Below are positions 52,685 to 61,530 of a stretch of DNA of 64,000 bases, in pieces (position 1 is the first letter of the stretch; each line of letters opens with the position of its first letter). Origin of the DNA: Methylobacterium sp. Leaf123 (lineage in GTDB: Bacteria; Pseudomonadota; Alphaproteobacteria; Rhizobiales; Beijerinckiaceae); NCBI RefSeq assembly GCF_001423405.1, contig NZ_LMNS01000034.1, forward strand, positions 186,526 to 250,525, written 5' to 3'. A program made the position numbers and the translations under genes. Under the pieces are notes generated by a model. That model did no database searches and was not told the origin of the DNA. It was given only the letters and a program-made list of their open reading frames with translations.

Positions 52685-52870
52685 TCAGGCAGCTTCGCGA
52701 TGGGGGGGCATGTCGAGCGGCGGCAGCGCGATGCCGTCCGCGACGAGCTGGGCTCGCAGGGCGCTGCGCAGGTATTCGGACGTCGACGTCCGCCGCTTGC
52801 GGGCCGCTTCGAGGACGGCATCGGCGACGCCGCGCTCGGTGCGGAACCGCATGAATTCAGGGAAGGTCAT
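52685..52870 (-). CDS. small ribbon-helix-helix-like protein
   Basis: The 61-residue protein MTFPEFMRFRTERGVADAVLEAARKRRTSTSEYLRSALRAQLVADG has an RHH layout (strand MRFRT, helix GVADAVLEAARKR, helix TSEYLRSALRAQL). It is 13 bp upstream of the coiled-coil gene. It is probably a DNA-binding regulator of the phage-derived operon. Confidence 0.6.
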   Translation of the reverse strand: MTFPEFMRFRTERGVADAVLEAARKRRTSTSEYLRSALRAQLVADGIALPPLDMPPHREAA

Positions 52871-52947
52871 GGAACGGGCGGCGGTCTGCACGACACGGCT
52901 CCTCGGGTGGAGTTCAGCGTGCCAAGAACGTGCCTGAGAGAGGGCGC

Positions 52948-53280
52948 TTAGGGATACGTCGCGGTTGCCGCTATTGCCGCGGCGTGCCGGCTCCACTTCG
53001 CAGGCAGGTGCCGCAGGCCAACTCGTTCGAAGTAGCTGGTCACGGCCGGGCTCCCCCGATCGCCGGCCAAGTATGCGGCGAGAGCTGAGTAGTCGTCGTT
53101 CAGGAGCATTTCGAGCGCGGGGCGGCTCACGACCCATGGGCCTCCGCCGACACGGCGCCCGATCTGATGCTGTTCGCACCAGAGACGCAGGGTCCGCACC
53201 GACTTGCCTGCGATTTCCGCAGCCGCCTCGACCGAGATGCCTTCGCGCCGATCAAACGGGATCAGGCAGCAGTGGGACAC
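52948..53280 (-). CDS. helix-turn-helix domain protein
   Basis: The GTG-started 110-residue protein has a MerR/phage-type HTH: REGISVEAAAEIAGKSVRTLRLWCEQHQIGRRVGGGPWVVSRPALEMLLN. A helical C-terminus (SALAAYLAGDRGSPAVTSYFERVGL) follows. It lies between the inverted-repeat region and the RHH gene, so it may bind the repeat or control downstream genes. Confidence 0.65.
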   Translation of the reverse strand: MSHCCLIPFDRREGISVEAAAEIAGKSVRTLRLWCEQHQIGRRVGGGPWVVSRPALEMLLNDDYSALAAYLAGDRGSPAVTSYFERVGLRHLPAKWSRHAAAIAATATYP

Positions 53281-53303
53281 TATCCGAACTCCCTGTTTAG
53301 GCG

Positions 53304-53480
53304 GGATGGGGGGACCTGGGGAGACTTGGGGGGAGTGTTTCAGCCGCTCCCTACAAACTGTCAGACGTGTCGCGTCACGCGCGGAGCGGGGCATATCGGC
53401 AGGTATAGGGAGGGACTGACACTTCGCATGGGATGGCTGAAACACTCCCCCCATATCCCTGCAACTCCCCCCCACTCGGT
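53304..53480. repeat. 18-bp inverted repeat with G-runs after the primase gene (candidate origin)
   Basis: Perfect 18-bp arms ggggggagtgtttcagcc (53328-53345) and its complement (53435-53452) flank 89 bp. That spacer contains a cgtg/cacg dyad (53366-53379) and inverted copies of tagggag and ctgaca. Four G-runs at 53304-53333 (spacers 2-6 nt) fit a G-quadruplex pattern; a C-run follows the right arm. Origins of satellites and phages often lie beside the primase gene. Confidence 0.6.
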
Positions 53481-53489
53481 ACCCGGTGC

Positions 53490-56054
53490 TTACTCGGCGG
53501 CATGGGCGAAATGCCACTCGTCCGGATCGATTGTGCCAGCGTTGAAGCCGAGGCTGTACTTGTTGCCGCGCTTCGGATCGAGCCTGACATGAAGCTGGCC
53601 TCCAGACACGACTCGCCCGCTGATAGATTTGAACCACAGGCCGAGAGCATTGCTGTTGACTACGCCACCGCGACCAGCCCGCCTCAGTAGGAGGTCACGG
53701 AACTCCGGCGTCTTGAACTCTCTGCCGAAACTTCCGTAGGCCTCGGCTTGCTCGCACGCGACTTGGATGATGCTGTTAACCGAGTAGGGTGAGTTCAGGT
53801 GCAGCAGCGGGTGGTCGCGCCAGTGCCCGAACAGTTCGCGGATTGCGGACAGTTCCGGGTCCTCCGCCCGCGCGGTCTCCATGCTGTCGACTGGATCGGA
53901 CTCGCCGAGCCAGATCAGCGGCGCGCGCACCATGTCGGACCAGACCTCATAGGAGCCGACGGGCCCGCAGACGGTGGGCGCGCCGGCCGCGCGGTAGGCC
54001 AGCACGATGGTGAGCGCCGCGGCAACGTAGGCGCCGCGATCCGCCAGCACGCGTTCCACCGGCTTGAAAGCGAACTCCCGCAGCTCGGGCCGCTCCACCT
54101 TGGCGTCCAGCGCACAGGTGATGGTGCGCCGGGTCATGTCGCCGACGAGCGTCAGGTTGTTGCCGGTGGCGAAGACGGTCGAGCGGCACTCGATCTCCGG
54201 CGCGTCGCTGGTGCCGAGGATGCGCGCCCGTACCATGGGCCGCTCCGTCATCTGGCAGAGCGTGTCCCCGCCCAGCGGGCCGTTGACGTTGTCGATGGAC
54301 ACGATCGGATCGGCGTTGAGCAGCAGGGACACCAGCCGCTTCTCGGTCTCCTCGTCCGTCTTGCCCGCCGCGATCACGGGCGAGCGCCGACCGGTCGCGA
54401 TGGTCGAGATCACGTCCACGAGGTAGCTCTTACCGGTGCCCGGGGTGTGGGCGTTGATGGCGTGCAGCGGCGTCACCGACAGCGCACCGCGCGCCACGGC
54501 CGTGAGGATCCCGGAGAGCGCCACGGCCCGGTCGATCGCCGCGACGAAGGGGAAGCCTGAGATCAGGTCTGTGAGAAGGCACAAGGCGCGCTCGGCGTCC
54601 TCGCGTGTCGGCCGTTCCGGAATCGGCGGTAGGTGGAATCCCTCTGGCAGCTCCAGGAGGAGCCGCGTCGCCGGATCGTAGCCGGGTTGAGACAGGATTG
54701 TCCCGTCCGGCCGCAACGTCGGCGTCGTCACGATGCCGGCCACGGCAGGCAGGCGCCATTCGCCATCCCGGGCCAGTAACGCCAGGATCGCGTCCTTCGG
54801 CGGGTTGGTATCCATCCAGTCCTCGGACCGCAGGTCGAACCGCTGGAAGCGGGCGACGCGCGCGGCATGGTCCAACATGCTGGCGGGACACATGGGCTTG
54901 AACCGGGTCGTCAGGGTCTTGCCGCCCTTGGCCGCCGCGGCCACCTCGATCACCGGCCGCACCAGCGAACCGGCGCGCGTGTAGATCGGGGCGCCGGCCG
55001 CAATCAGCGCCGCCTCTGTCTGGTCGACGACGCGGGGGACCTGCCCGGCTACGACGAGGATGACGGGCCGTTCGTCGGGCGATCCATCCTCATCGGAAGG
55101 GGTATGGCCGGGTGCGGCCCGCTTACGGCGCTTGCCGCCCGTCCGGGCCTTGGTCTCGGCCTTGTTCCAGCAGCGATGCACCTCGACTTCGAGGCGATCG
55201 CCGTACTTCTCCGCGATGCCGGTCGGGTGCAGGGCCAGCAGCGCGACGATCTCGGGCGCGGTCCAGCCGTAATCCTTCAGCCAGCCGACGACGTGCATGA
55301 ACTTTCCGGAGCGCTCGCCCTCCGGCGCGCCGCACTCGATCAGCCGCAGCAGCTCACCGGGGAGGTCGCGGCGGCGGTCCTCATCGGAGCGCGGCGCCTT
55401 CGGCCTCTCCTTCCGGCTCTTCGCCTCGCGCGCCGCCTCATCCAGCCACACCACGGTGCGGTCGATCTGCGCATCGATGTTCGCCAATACGTCCGGGGAG
55501 CCGGGCAGGTGATCGCCCGTGACGACGATGAAGCGAGCGGTACGGCGGTACGTCTCGATCTTGCCCTTGGGCGAGCCCGGCACCCGCTGGTTCCGATGGA
55601 CCTCCGACCCTTCCGCCAAGCCGATGATGCGCAGTCCGGTGCCGGAGATCGTGACCTCGGCGTAGGAGGCCGAATCGGCTACCTGCACCTCGCTCCACTC
55701 CTCCAATGCACCGGTCGCCGGGTCGCGGCAGTCGTCGAGGTCGAACGAGCCCCATTTCCCGTCGGCGAGCGAGGCGCCGATGCCGTGCGCGCGCCCGGCC
55801 TCAACGGCGGCGATCGCGGTCTCGAACGAGCGCCAAGTCCGGCGATCGTTACTCTTGGCTTTCCGGCCCGGCGCGTCGGCGATGTACGGCACCTTCGTCA
55901 GCCGATCAGGCCGGCCGTTCTTGCCGTCCACGATCTCCCAGCGCCAGACGAGCCATCGATCCTCGACCTGGAGCGGCACGAGCGCGGCGGGCAGCTTGCG
56001 GAACTTCGTGCCGGGCGCCGGCAGGGGAGGAGGAATCGTGGCGCCCGCGCTCAA
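53490..56054 (-). CDS. phage/satellite primase-helicase
   Basis: The 854-residue replication protein has an N-terminal archaeo-eukaryotic-primase-like domain (about 30-215: WLVWRWEIVDGKNGRPDRLTKVPY, WGSFDLDDCRD with acidic residues 105-108, SGTGLRIIGLA). A zinc-free linker follows, then an ATPase domain with Walker A HTPGTGKSYL (K542), Walker B-like ADPIVSIDNVNG and FATGNNLTLVGDMTRRT. It probably initiates replication of the excised circle. It overlaps the att-split gene by 4 nt and is followed by the inverted repeat. Confidence 0.85.
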   Translation of the reverse strand: MSAGATIPPPLPAPGTKFRKLPAALVPLQVEDRWLVWRWEIVDGKNGRPDRLTKVPYIADAPGRKAKSNDRRTWRSFETAIAAVEAGRAHGIGASLADGKWGSFDLDDCRDPATGALEEWSEVQVADSASYAEVTISGTGLRIIGLAEGSEVHRNQRVPGSPKGKIETYRRTARFIVVTGDHLPGSPDVLANIDAQIDRTVVWLDEAAREAKSRKERPKAPRSDEDRRRDLPGELLRLIECGAPEGERSGKFMHVVGWLKDYGWTAPEIVALLALHPTGIAEKYGDRLEVEVHRCWNKAETKARTGGKRRKRAAPGHTPSDEDGSPDERPVILVVAGQVPRVVDQTEAALIAAGAPIYTRAGSLVRPVIEVAAAAKGGKTLTTRFKPMCPASMLDHAARVARFQRFDLRSEDWMDTNPPKDAILALLARDGEWRLPAVAGIVTTPTLRPDGTILSQPGYDPATRLLLELPEGFHLPPIPERPTREDAERALCLLTDLISGFPFVAAIDRAVALSGILTAVARGALSVTPLHAINAHTPGTGKSYLVDVISTIATGRRSPVIAAGKTDEETEKRLVSLLLNADPIVSIDNVNGPLGGDTLCQMTERPMVRARILGTSDAPEIECRSTVFATGNNLTLVGDMTRRTITCALDAKVERPELREFAFKPVERVLADRGAYVAAALTIVLAYRAAGAPTVCGPVGSYEVWSDMVRAPLIWLGESDPVDSMETARAEDPELSAIRELFGHWRDHPLLHLNSPYSVNSIIQVACEQAEAYGSFGREFKTPEFRDLLLRRAGRGGVVNSNALGLWFKSISGRVVSGGQLHVRLDPKRGNKYSLGFNAGTIDPDEWHFAHAAE

Positions 56055-56628
56055 TGCAGCCTCCTGCGGCGCTCGGTCTCGATCCGGCCGATCGTCGTGT
56101 CCGGCTCGCCGTTGAGGAAGCGGAACAGGTCGAGGCAGACGGCTTCGGGCGGATCAGGGAACTGATCCTCGGGCCATGCGCAGAGCCGCCGGATGCGCCC
56201 GCCGGGCACGACCTGATGGACGACGGTCGCCCAGCGATAGCCCGATGGCACCGCCGGAAGCGATTGCCCGTCGCGGATCAGCGCGTCGATCTCCGGCTGT
56301 TCGGTCCAACGCACCCGAGTCGTGCGCTCAGGCTTTCCACGGAAGAATGCCCGATCCTTGTCGAGTACCGCCTCCAACTCGGGAGGCCTTGTCGGCAGCC
56401 CGTGCGCAACAGTATGACGATTGCCAGATGCTGCTTTATGGCGCCGCTTCGATCCGCTGCCGTTCCGGGCTCCTACCCCCGGAGCGGCAGTTTCGTTTCG
56501 GAAGGGCTGCGGGTTGGGTGTACGGCCAAAAAGCCGTTGCTGATCAATGGGGGAGAAAACCCCCGAACCTGGAGCTAAGTGTCTGTAATTTACACGATTT
56601 CTGCGCTTCCCTTGGGAGCGCCACCGGC
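56051..56628 (-). CDS. body of the att-split gene (orf196), start removed by integration
   Basis: The frame is open from a stop at 56051 up through attR to a TAG at 56633, but contains no ATG or GTG start upstream of a TTG at 56377. It encodes VNYRHLAPGSGVFSPIDQ...RLFGRTPNPQPFRNETAAPGVGARNG...HTVAHGLPTRPPELEAVLDKDRAFFRGKPERTTRVRW. Joined to the left-end ribosome site and ATG, it makes a 196-codon gene. The product is not recognised; its place just before the primase suggests replication control. In the chromosome only a short TTG form could be made. Confidence 0.7.
56609..56628 (+). other. attR core
   Basis: An exact copy of the 20-bp core at 36521-36540. It is a displaced end of tRNA-Glu with no tRNA body attached. 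Confidence 0.93.
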
Positions 56629-56634
56629 TAATCT

Positions 56635-56650
56635 AGCCCTCATATGGGCT
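56635..56650 (+). terminator. displaced tRNA-Glu terminator-like hairpin
   Basis: agccc (56635-56639) and gggct (56646-56650) flank a 6-nt loop 6 bp beyond attR. In the unoccupied chromosome this would lie just after tRNA-Glu, so it is probably its original terminator. Confidence 0.4.
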
Positions 56651-57467
56651 GACACCCTTCCCATCTTGGTGATCGACTTCGTTGCCGCGCATATGAATGG
56701 GCGGTACGAACAGCCTTGGCGCTGATGTCGCACGCGATCTGCGACAAGCGCGGCATTCACAGCTTCCGCCGCATCATCCTCCCTGCCGTTGCTCTGCTCA
56801 TGCCGCCTTCGTAGACTGGCAAGCGGAAGTCGCATGGGAGCGGATGCAGGGCTCAAGCGTGCGGCGTCCCCGTTTCTGCGTGACGACATCGCTGAGTTCG
56901 CGTTGGCCGAGCGGGCCAAGGGGGAGAGGCCCTCACCCATCGCCCTACCGCGCGAGTCTGACTGGATAACAGCCGACGACAGCGCAGTGGGATTGGCAGC
57001 GCTATGGGCCCCTGTGCGAGTGCCTGGATTGGCCCATGCAAAGCAGAGCACGCTCCGACCGATTACATCGACAAGCCGCACCATTGGGTCGTAAAAGCTT
57101 CGTTTATCTGGAAATTCGGACACCCGAACGACGACCGATACTTGTATAACGAAAGGCGTGCGGAGCGCTTCGCGATGTCGGCGCCCCCCTGTCGGTGCAA
57201 CTGAGGCAGATCAAGGATTGATGCGATTGGCAGTCGTTGCCGATGGCTCGGCAGCTGTAAGCCGAGATCCGCTCCCCCATCAGGGAGGCATGGCCACCGA
57301 TCCTCGCCAAGTACATCGAACCGATGCGCGGGATTTTGGCGATCTATGGCGCTCGATAGGCCACGAGGACTGGCACCCCTCCCCCATACCCGCGTGATGG
57401 GCAGCAAAACCGGGCGCCAATCCCAGTTGACGCCGCGTCGGCACCGAAGCCGACGCGGCGCGTTTGT
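56651..57467. other. no convincing gene
   Basis: About 800 bp with only chance frames. One plus frame (56789-57094) contains FLRDDIAEFALAERAKGERPSPIAL, which could be a coding relic. A pre-existing, decayed insertion beside attR is possible. Confidence 0.35.
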
Positions 57468-58787
57468 CTAGAAGTAATAACCGATATTGACGAAGAACGC
57501 TTTCTTCCATTTTCGGTCTCCGCCCATGGCGAGACCGTTGGTATATTGTCCGGCGCCGATATAGGGGTCGTTTCGGCCGAACAGGCCTTCGGTATAGATG
57601 ATGAGGCTGGGATCGGCCGTCAGGGTCCAGATCGTGCCGAGGGTGAAGCGCTCGGACGTGCTGAAATCGGCGCGGTCCTTGAAGTAGGCGCTGTAGTTCA
57701 AGTAGGGCACGATCGTGAACGGACCGATCGGATCGGCGACCTTGTAGGAGACGTCGGCCGAGACGAAGTTGCCCCGCGTGGCCATGTTGTACGACACGTC
57801 GAAGCCGCCGACCGTCAAGAGATCGTTGCGGATCGGGTTCCTCGGATCGATGTCCTGGCGAACATAAATCGCCTTGAAGCCCCAAGCACCGTGCGTGGCG
57901 TTGACGTGCACGCTTTCGAGCTGCTTCGAGCCGGTCTGCCGGGTATCGAAGTTGTAGATGCTCGAATGCCAGATCGAAGCGCCGACCGCGAGCGAGGCGA
58001 TGTCGTTCTTGACGAAGAAGTACTCGCCCCGGCCGATGAACATGTTCTCTTCGGAGTTGCGCGTTCCGAAGGGAATGAAGCTATCCGCGATGACGATATT
58101 CGTGGAATAGCGCGCGCTGTCGCGGCTGAGGCCGAAGCCGTTCGGGTTAGCACCCGGATAAAAGCCGAACTGATAGTTGAAGTCCGGCTCGACATGCGCG
58201 TATTTCACACCGAGATTGTAGATCTCTTCCACGCCCATCACGAAGCCGAGCGAGCCGAGGAAGGTGTTGGTGAAGTACGGCGTCAGGCCGAACGGCACTT
58301 GGTTCATGCCGAAGGTGAGACTGTCCTCGGGCGTGAGCTTGTAGCCGAGATAGGCCCACATCGGGAAGTTCACCTCGCCCGGGTGATTGTCGTAGCCGAA
58401 GCGTGTCCCGTAGAGAAAGCTTCCGCCGTAGAAGCGATACTGGGCCGCGCCGAAGATCGTGTCGGAATCGTAGATCGCCTTCAGCGAGAGCGTGTCGAAG
58501 GAGAAGTTTTCCGTCGTCTTGGCGAAACCACCGCGGCTGACGTCATCGAAGCGCAGGTCGTAGCGGACGCGGAACGCGCCGCCGAAGGTGAACTTGCCGA
58601 TCCCACCCGTCGCCGGATCGGGATGGGGTGTCGGATCGGGCACCGCGATCGGCTGCTCGCGATTGACCGCGCTCGGCTCGGCATCGAGCTCCTGAGTTCC
58701 CTGATCCTGGGCCCAGACAGGCTGGATCGGTAAGAGGCCGGCCCCCGCGCAGAGCGCGAGAACGGCTGCCAACTTCGTCGACCTCAT
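57468..58787 (-). CDS. outer-membrane beta-barrel porin
   Basis: The 439-residue protein has a signal peptide (MRSTKLAAVLALCAGAGLLPIQPVWAQ). A polar linker is followed by alternating strands with aromatic girdles (FTFGGAFRVRYDLRFDD, MWAYLGYKLTPEDSLTFGMNQVPFGL, YNYQFGFYPGANPNG-like segments), and it ends in Tyr-Tyr-Phe (IGYYF), the outer-membrane sorting signal. It is likely a substrate-specific porin. It is divergent from nothing nearby, with an 800-bp leader that could carry its control sites. Confidence 0.85.
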   Translation of the reverse strand: MRSTKLAAVLALCAGAGLLPIQPVWAQDQGTQELDAEPSAVNREQPIAVPDPTPHPDPATGGIGKFTFGGAFRVRYDLRFDDVSRGGFAKTTENFSFDTLSLKAIYDSDTIFGAAQYRFYGGSFLYGTRFGYDNHPGEVNFPMWAYLGYKLTPEDSLTFGMNQVPFGLTPYFTNTFLGSLGFVMGVEEIYNLGVKYAHVEPDFNYQFGFYPGANPNGFGLSRDSARYSTNIVIADSFIPFGTRNSEENMFIGRGEYFFVKNDIASLAVGASIWHSSIYNFDTRQTGSKQLESVHVNATHGAWGFKAIYVRQDIDPRNPIRNDLLTVGGFDVSYNMATRGNFVSADVSYKVADPIGPFTIVPYLNYSAYFKDRADFSTSERFTLGTIWTLTADPSLIIYTEGLFGRNDPYIGAGQYTNGLAMGGDRKWKKAFFVNIGYYF

Positions 58788-59613
58788 GGTGCGCGATCCT
58801 CTCGCCTGTGCAGAAGATGGAATCCGTGCAGCACCGCCCCCGGCTCACGGATGATGGGTTGAGTGACCGCAACCCGCCGTTCCGCGGCCGCGCCGAATCC
58901 CTTCGGCTCGGAGACCTACGGTTCTGCGTCTGCGGCGCAGGCCCCGGCCGCACGTCGGCACGCTCTCGCATCGCGTGAGCGATGAAGAGGGGGCCTCAGG
59001 GGCAGGGAGCGTTCATGGCCACGGCGGATCGGCCGAGGGCGCGGAACGCATACTTTTGGTTGAGGTTGTTTTTACTCGTCGATGGCAGCTCAGAACTTGG
59101 GCGCCAGAGAAAAAGGCCGTGCGCTACGCTTTGAAGTCTGCACCCAACCTTTTATCTCGATGTCTAACCGTAATACGTAAGACCGTAAGCGGACAAGGCA
59201 TTTCAAGAGGCATCGCGACTAAAAATTGATCTTTATCAATTTTTTCCCGGCTCGGGATCGGCCGGCCACAGCGCGGAAATCCGGCGCGTACACATCACGC
59301 AGTCGGACTTCCGGGCGCGCTCAAGCGCTTTCCGACGAAGTGGACATCGGTTCGGCGAAAGAAGGCACGTTGCAACACAGACCGAGAGACGCCGGCCTGA
59401 TGCCATCAGGTCGGATACGGCTCGAGGCGCCTTCGTTTCGATGTCGGAATGGGGAGCGCGGAGCTGGCGTTAGGCCCCGCGCTGCGGAACCGTGGCCAGG
59501 GGCGGTGTCATCGCAAATCCGGTCGATCCCATCGCCCGCACGATGGGTCGTCCCCTCAGGTACCGCACGGGCCGAGCGAGACAGGTCCCGCTGGGATCAA
59601 GCGGAAAGCCGGG
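58788..59613. other. long intergenic region
   Basis: About 825 bp between the porin start and the ABC ATPase stop. It contains the hairpin at 59221-59244 and AT-rich patches near 59040-59240. Open frames are short and lack ribosome sites. Confidence 0.45.
59221..59244. terminator. bidirectional terminator hairpin
   Basis: aaaaattgat (59221-59230) and atcaattttt (59235-59244) form a perfect 10-bp stem with A- and T-runs on both sides, so it can end transcription either way. It lies 370 bp past the ABC ATPase stop. Confidence 0.6.
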
Positions 59614-60720
59614 TCAGTTCGGGAAGATCTGCGCCTGCTCCGGCTGCCAGGCCAGGGCGACCCGCTCGCCCACCCGCGCGCGTCCGGTACCGCCGCACGG
59701 CGTACGGACGGTGAGGCTCTCACCCCAGGCCGTGGCGACGCTGTACTGCATCGCCTCGCCGCGGAAGCTGGCCTCGTCGATGGTCCCGAGGATCGCGCCC
59801 GCCGGGGCGCTGTCGGGATTATGCAGCCGGATCGCGTCGGGCCGCACCATCAGCACGCCGCGCTCGCACTGGGCCGGCATCGCCGCCAGCGACACGCCGC
59901 TCACCGGCGTCCCGTCATCGAGGAGGATCGCCCCGTCCACCGCGCCGCGCTCGCGGTCGATGCGGCAGGGCATGAAGTTCGAATGTCCGATGAAGCCGGC
60001 GACGAAGCGCGAGGCGGGCGCGTCGTAGAGATCCCGCCCGGTGCCGAGCTGCTCGATCCGCCCCTGGCGGAACAGGGCGATCCGGTCAGACAGGTGTAGC
60101 GCCTCCTCCTGATCGTGGGTCACGTAGAGGATCGTCACGCCGGTCTCGTGGTGGACGCGCTTGATCTCGTGCTGGAGTTCGTCGCGCAGGCTCTTGTCTA
60201 GGGCGGAGAGCGGCTCGTCCATCAGGAGTAGCGGCGGCTCGTAGGCGAGTGCCCGGGCGAGCGCCACACGCTGCTGCTGCCCACCGGAGAGCTGTGCCGG
60301 CTTGCGGTCGGCATAGGCTTCGAGTTGCACGAGCCGGAGCATTACCTTAACCCGGGCGTCGATATCGGCGCGGCTCCGGCGCCGGACCTTGAGCGGGAAG
60401 CCGATATTCTCGGCGATCGTCATCTGCGGGAACAGCGTGTAGCGCTGGAACACCATGCCGATGTTGCGCTTGTTCGAGGGCGTGTTCAGGATCGAGCGCC
60501 CCTCGATCAAGACATCGCCGGAATTCGGCTCTTGAAAGCCGGCGATGACGTAGAGCGTGGTGCTCTTGCCCGAGCCGGACGGGCCGAGGAAGGTCACGAA
60601 CTCGCCGCGGGCGACATCCAGGGTGACCGCCTCGACCGCCACGACCGAGCCGTAGCTGCGCCGGATGCCTTGGATCGCCAGGAACGGATGGTCGGAGGGA
60701 GGGCTGGACGGAGACCTCAT
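59614..60720 (-). CDS. potA: ABC transporter ATPase, PotA-type
   Basis: The 368-residue ATPase has Walker A GPSGSGKST (46-54), Q-loop MVFQRYTLFPQM, signature LSGGQQQRVALARAL, Walker B LLLMDEPLSALD, H-loop YVTHDQEEA, and a C-terminal TOBE domain (about 275-365). This is the MOI/spermidine-putrescine branch. It powers uptake through the two permeases upstream. Its start overlaps the permease stop by 4 nt. Substrate: polyamine-like, by family. Confidence 0.9.
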   Translation of the reverse strand: MRSPSSPPSDHPFLAIQGIRRSYGSVVAVEAVTLDVARGEFVTFLGPSGSGKSTTLYVIAGFQEPNSGDVLIEGRSILNTPSNKRNIGMVFQRYTLFPQMTIAENIGFPLKVRRRSRADIDARVKVMLRLVQLEAYADRKPAQLSGGQQQRVALARALAYEPPLLLMDEPLSALDKSLRDELQHEIKRVHHETGVTILYVTHDQEEALHLSDRIALFRQGRIEQLGTGRDLYDAPASRFVAGFIGHSNFMPCRIDRERGAVDGAILLDDGTPVSGVSLAAMPAQCERGVLMVRPDAIRLHNPDSAPAGAILGTIDEASFRGEAMQYSVATAWGESLTVRTPCGGTGRARVGERVALAWQPEQAQIFPN

Positions 60721-61520
60721 GCGCGGACGTCCTTCTTCTTGAGGGCGGCGGAGAGCAGCATCAGCACGGCCGTGAGCGCGACGAGCAGGGTGGAGACGGC
60801 GGCGACGACGGGCGAGAGATCCTGGCGCAGCACGCCCCAGATCCGGACCGGCAGCGTCTGGATGTCCGGGCTCGCCATGAAGATCGCCACGACGACCTCG
60901 TCCCAGGAGGCGAGGAAGGAGAACAGGGCCGCGGTGGCGATGCCCGGCATGATCGCCGGCAGGGTGACCCGGATCTTAGCCTCCATCGGCGAGGCGCCGC
61001 ACAGCACGGCCGCATCCTCGATGGAGGGGTCGAACCGCTCGAGTGCACCGCTGATCGAGATGATCGAGAGCGGCAGTGCGAGCAGGAGGTGGGCGAGGAC
61101 GAAGCCGAGTTCCGTCCCGTTGAGCTGAAGCCGGAGGAACAGCGCGTAGAGCGCCACCGCCAGCACGACCACCGGCAGGATCATCGGCATCAGGAACAGG
61201 GCCCGCACCGTCTCCCGACCGGGGAAGCGGCTACGCACCAGACCGAACGAGGTGACCAGACCGAGCGCCACGCTCAACACCGTGACCCAGGCGGCGATCC
61301 GCAGGCTCGTCAGGAAGGCGAAGATCCAGTCGGGGTCGTCGAACAGGTCCGCGTACCACCGCAGGGTCCAGCCCGGCGGCGGGAACTGCATCCATTGCGA
61401 GTCGCCGAAGGACAGGGCGACGAGCACCAGGATCGGGAGGAGCAGGAACAGCCCGACCGTGAGACCGATACCGCAGAGCACGAAGCGCAGGCCGCCGAGG
61501 CGGGAATAGGTGAGAAGCAT
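60717..61520 (-). CDS. potC: ABC permease, PotC-type
   Basis: The 267-residue inner-membrane protein has six helices and the EAA-type loop VLCGASPMEAKIRVTLPAIMPGI that contacts the ATPase. The helix LMPMILPVVVLAVALYALFL is typical of PotC. It pairs with the next permease to form the channel. Start ATG 61520; the gap to the upstream permease gene is 10 bp. Confidence 0.88.
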   Translation of the reverse strand: MLLTYSRLGGLRFVLCGIGLTVGLFLLLPILVLVALSFGDSQWMQFPPPGWTLRWYADLFDDPDWIFAFLTSLRIAAWVTVLSVALGLVTSFGLVRSRFPGRETVRALFLMPMILPVVVLAVALYALFLRLQLNGTELGFVLAHLLLALPLSIISISGALERFDPSIEDAAVLCGASPMEAKIRVTLPAIMPGIATAALFSFLASWDEVVVAIFMASPDIQTLPVRIWGVLRQDLSPVVAAVSTLLVALTAVLMLLSAALKKKDVRA

Positions 61521-61530
61521 CGATCCCTCC

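Larger units (their letters stand above)
36521..56628. mobile_element. 20.1-kb integrated element in tRNA-Glu (satellite-like or decayed prophage)
   Basis: The element is bounded by identical 20-bp direct repeats (36521-36540 and 56609-56628), the first completing tRNA-Glu. It carries a tRNA-proximal tyrosine integrase, an AlpA-like regulator, a primase-helicase, a TerS-like protein, an S49 protease and tail-tip remnants on the minus strand. Non-phage cargo sits mainly on the plus strand: orphan ParA, toxin-antitoxin and secreted proteins. Large terminase, portal, capsid and lysis genes were not recognised. This fits a phage-inducible-island-like satellite or a degraded prophage. Confidence 0.9.

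Noticed and set aside
36521..56628. CRISPR arrays or large tandem repeats within the element
   Set aside because: I scanned for regularly spaced direct repeats and saw none. The only repeats are the att cores, the inverted repeat near 53.4 kb and the GGCAACA units.
56697..57397. Several short frames just outside attR
   Set aside because: No ribosome sites, no domain resemblance and inconsistent frames. At most one relic segment is hinted at.
58975..59229. An 84-residue plus frame in the porin leader
   Set aside because: Composition and start are poor, and it runs into the terminator hairpin. I see no supporting ribosome site.
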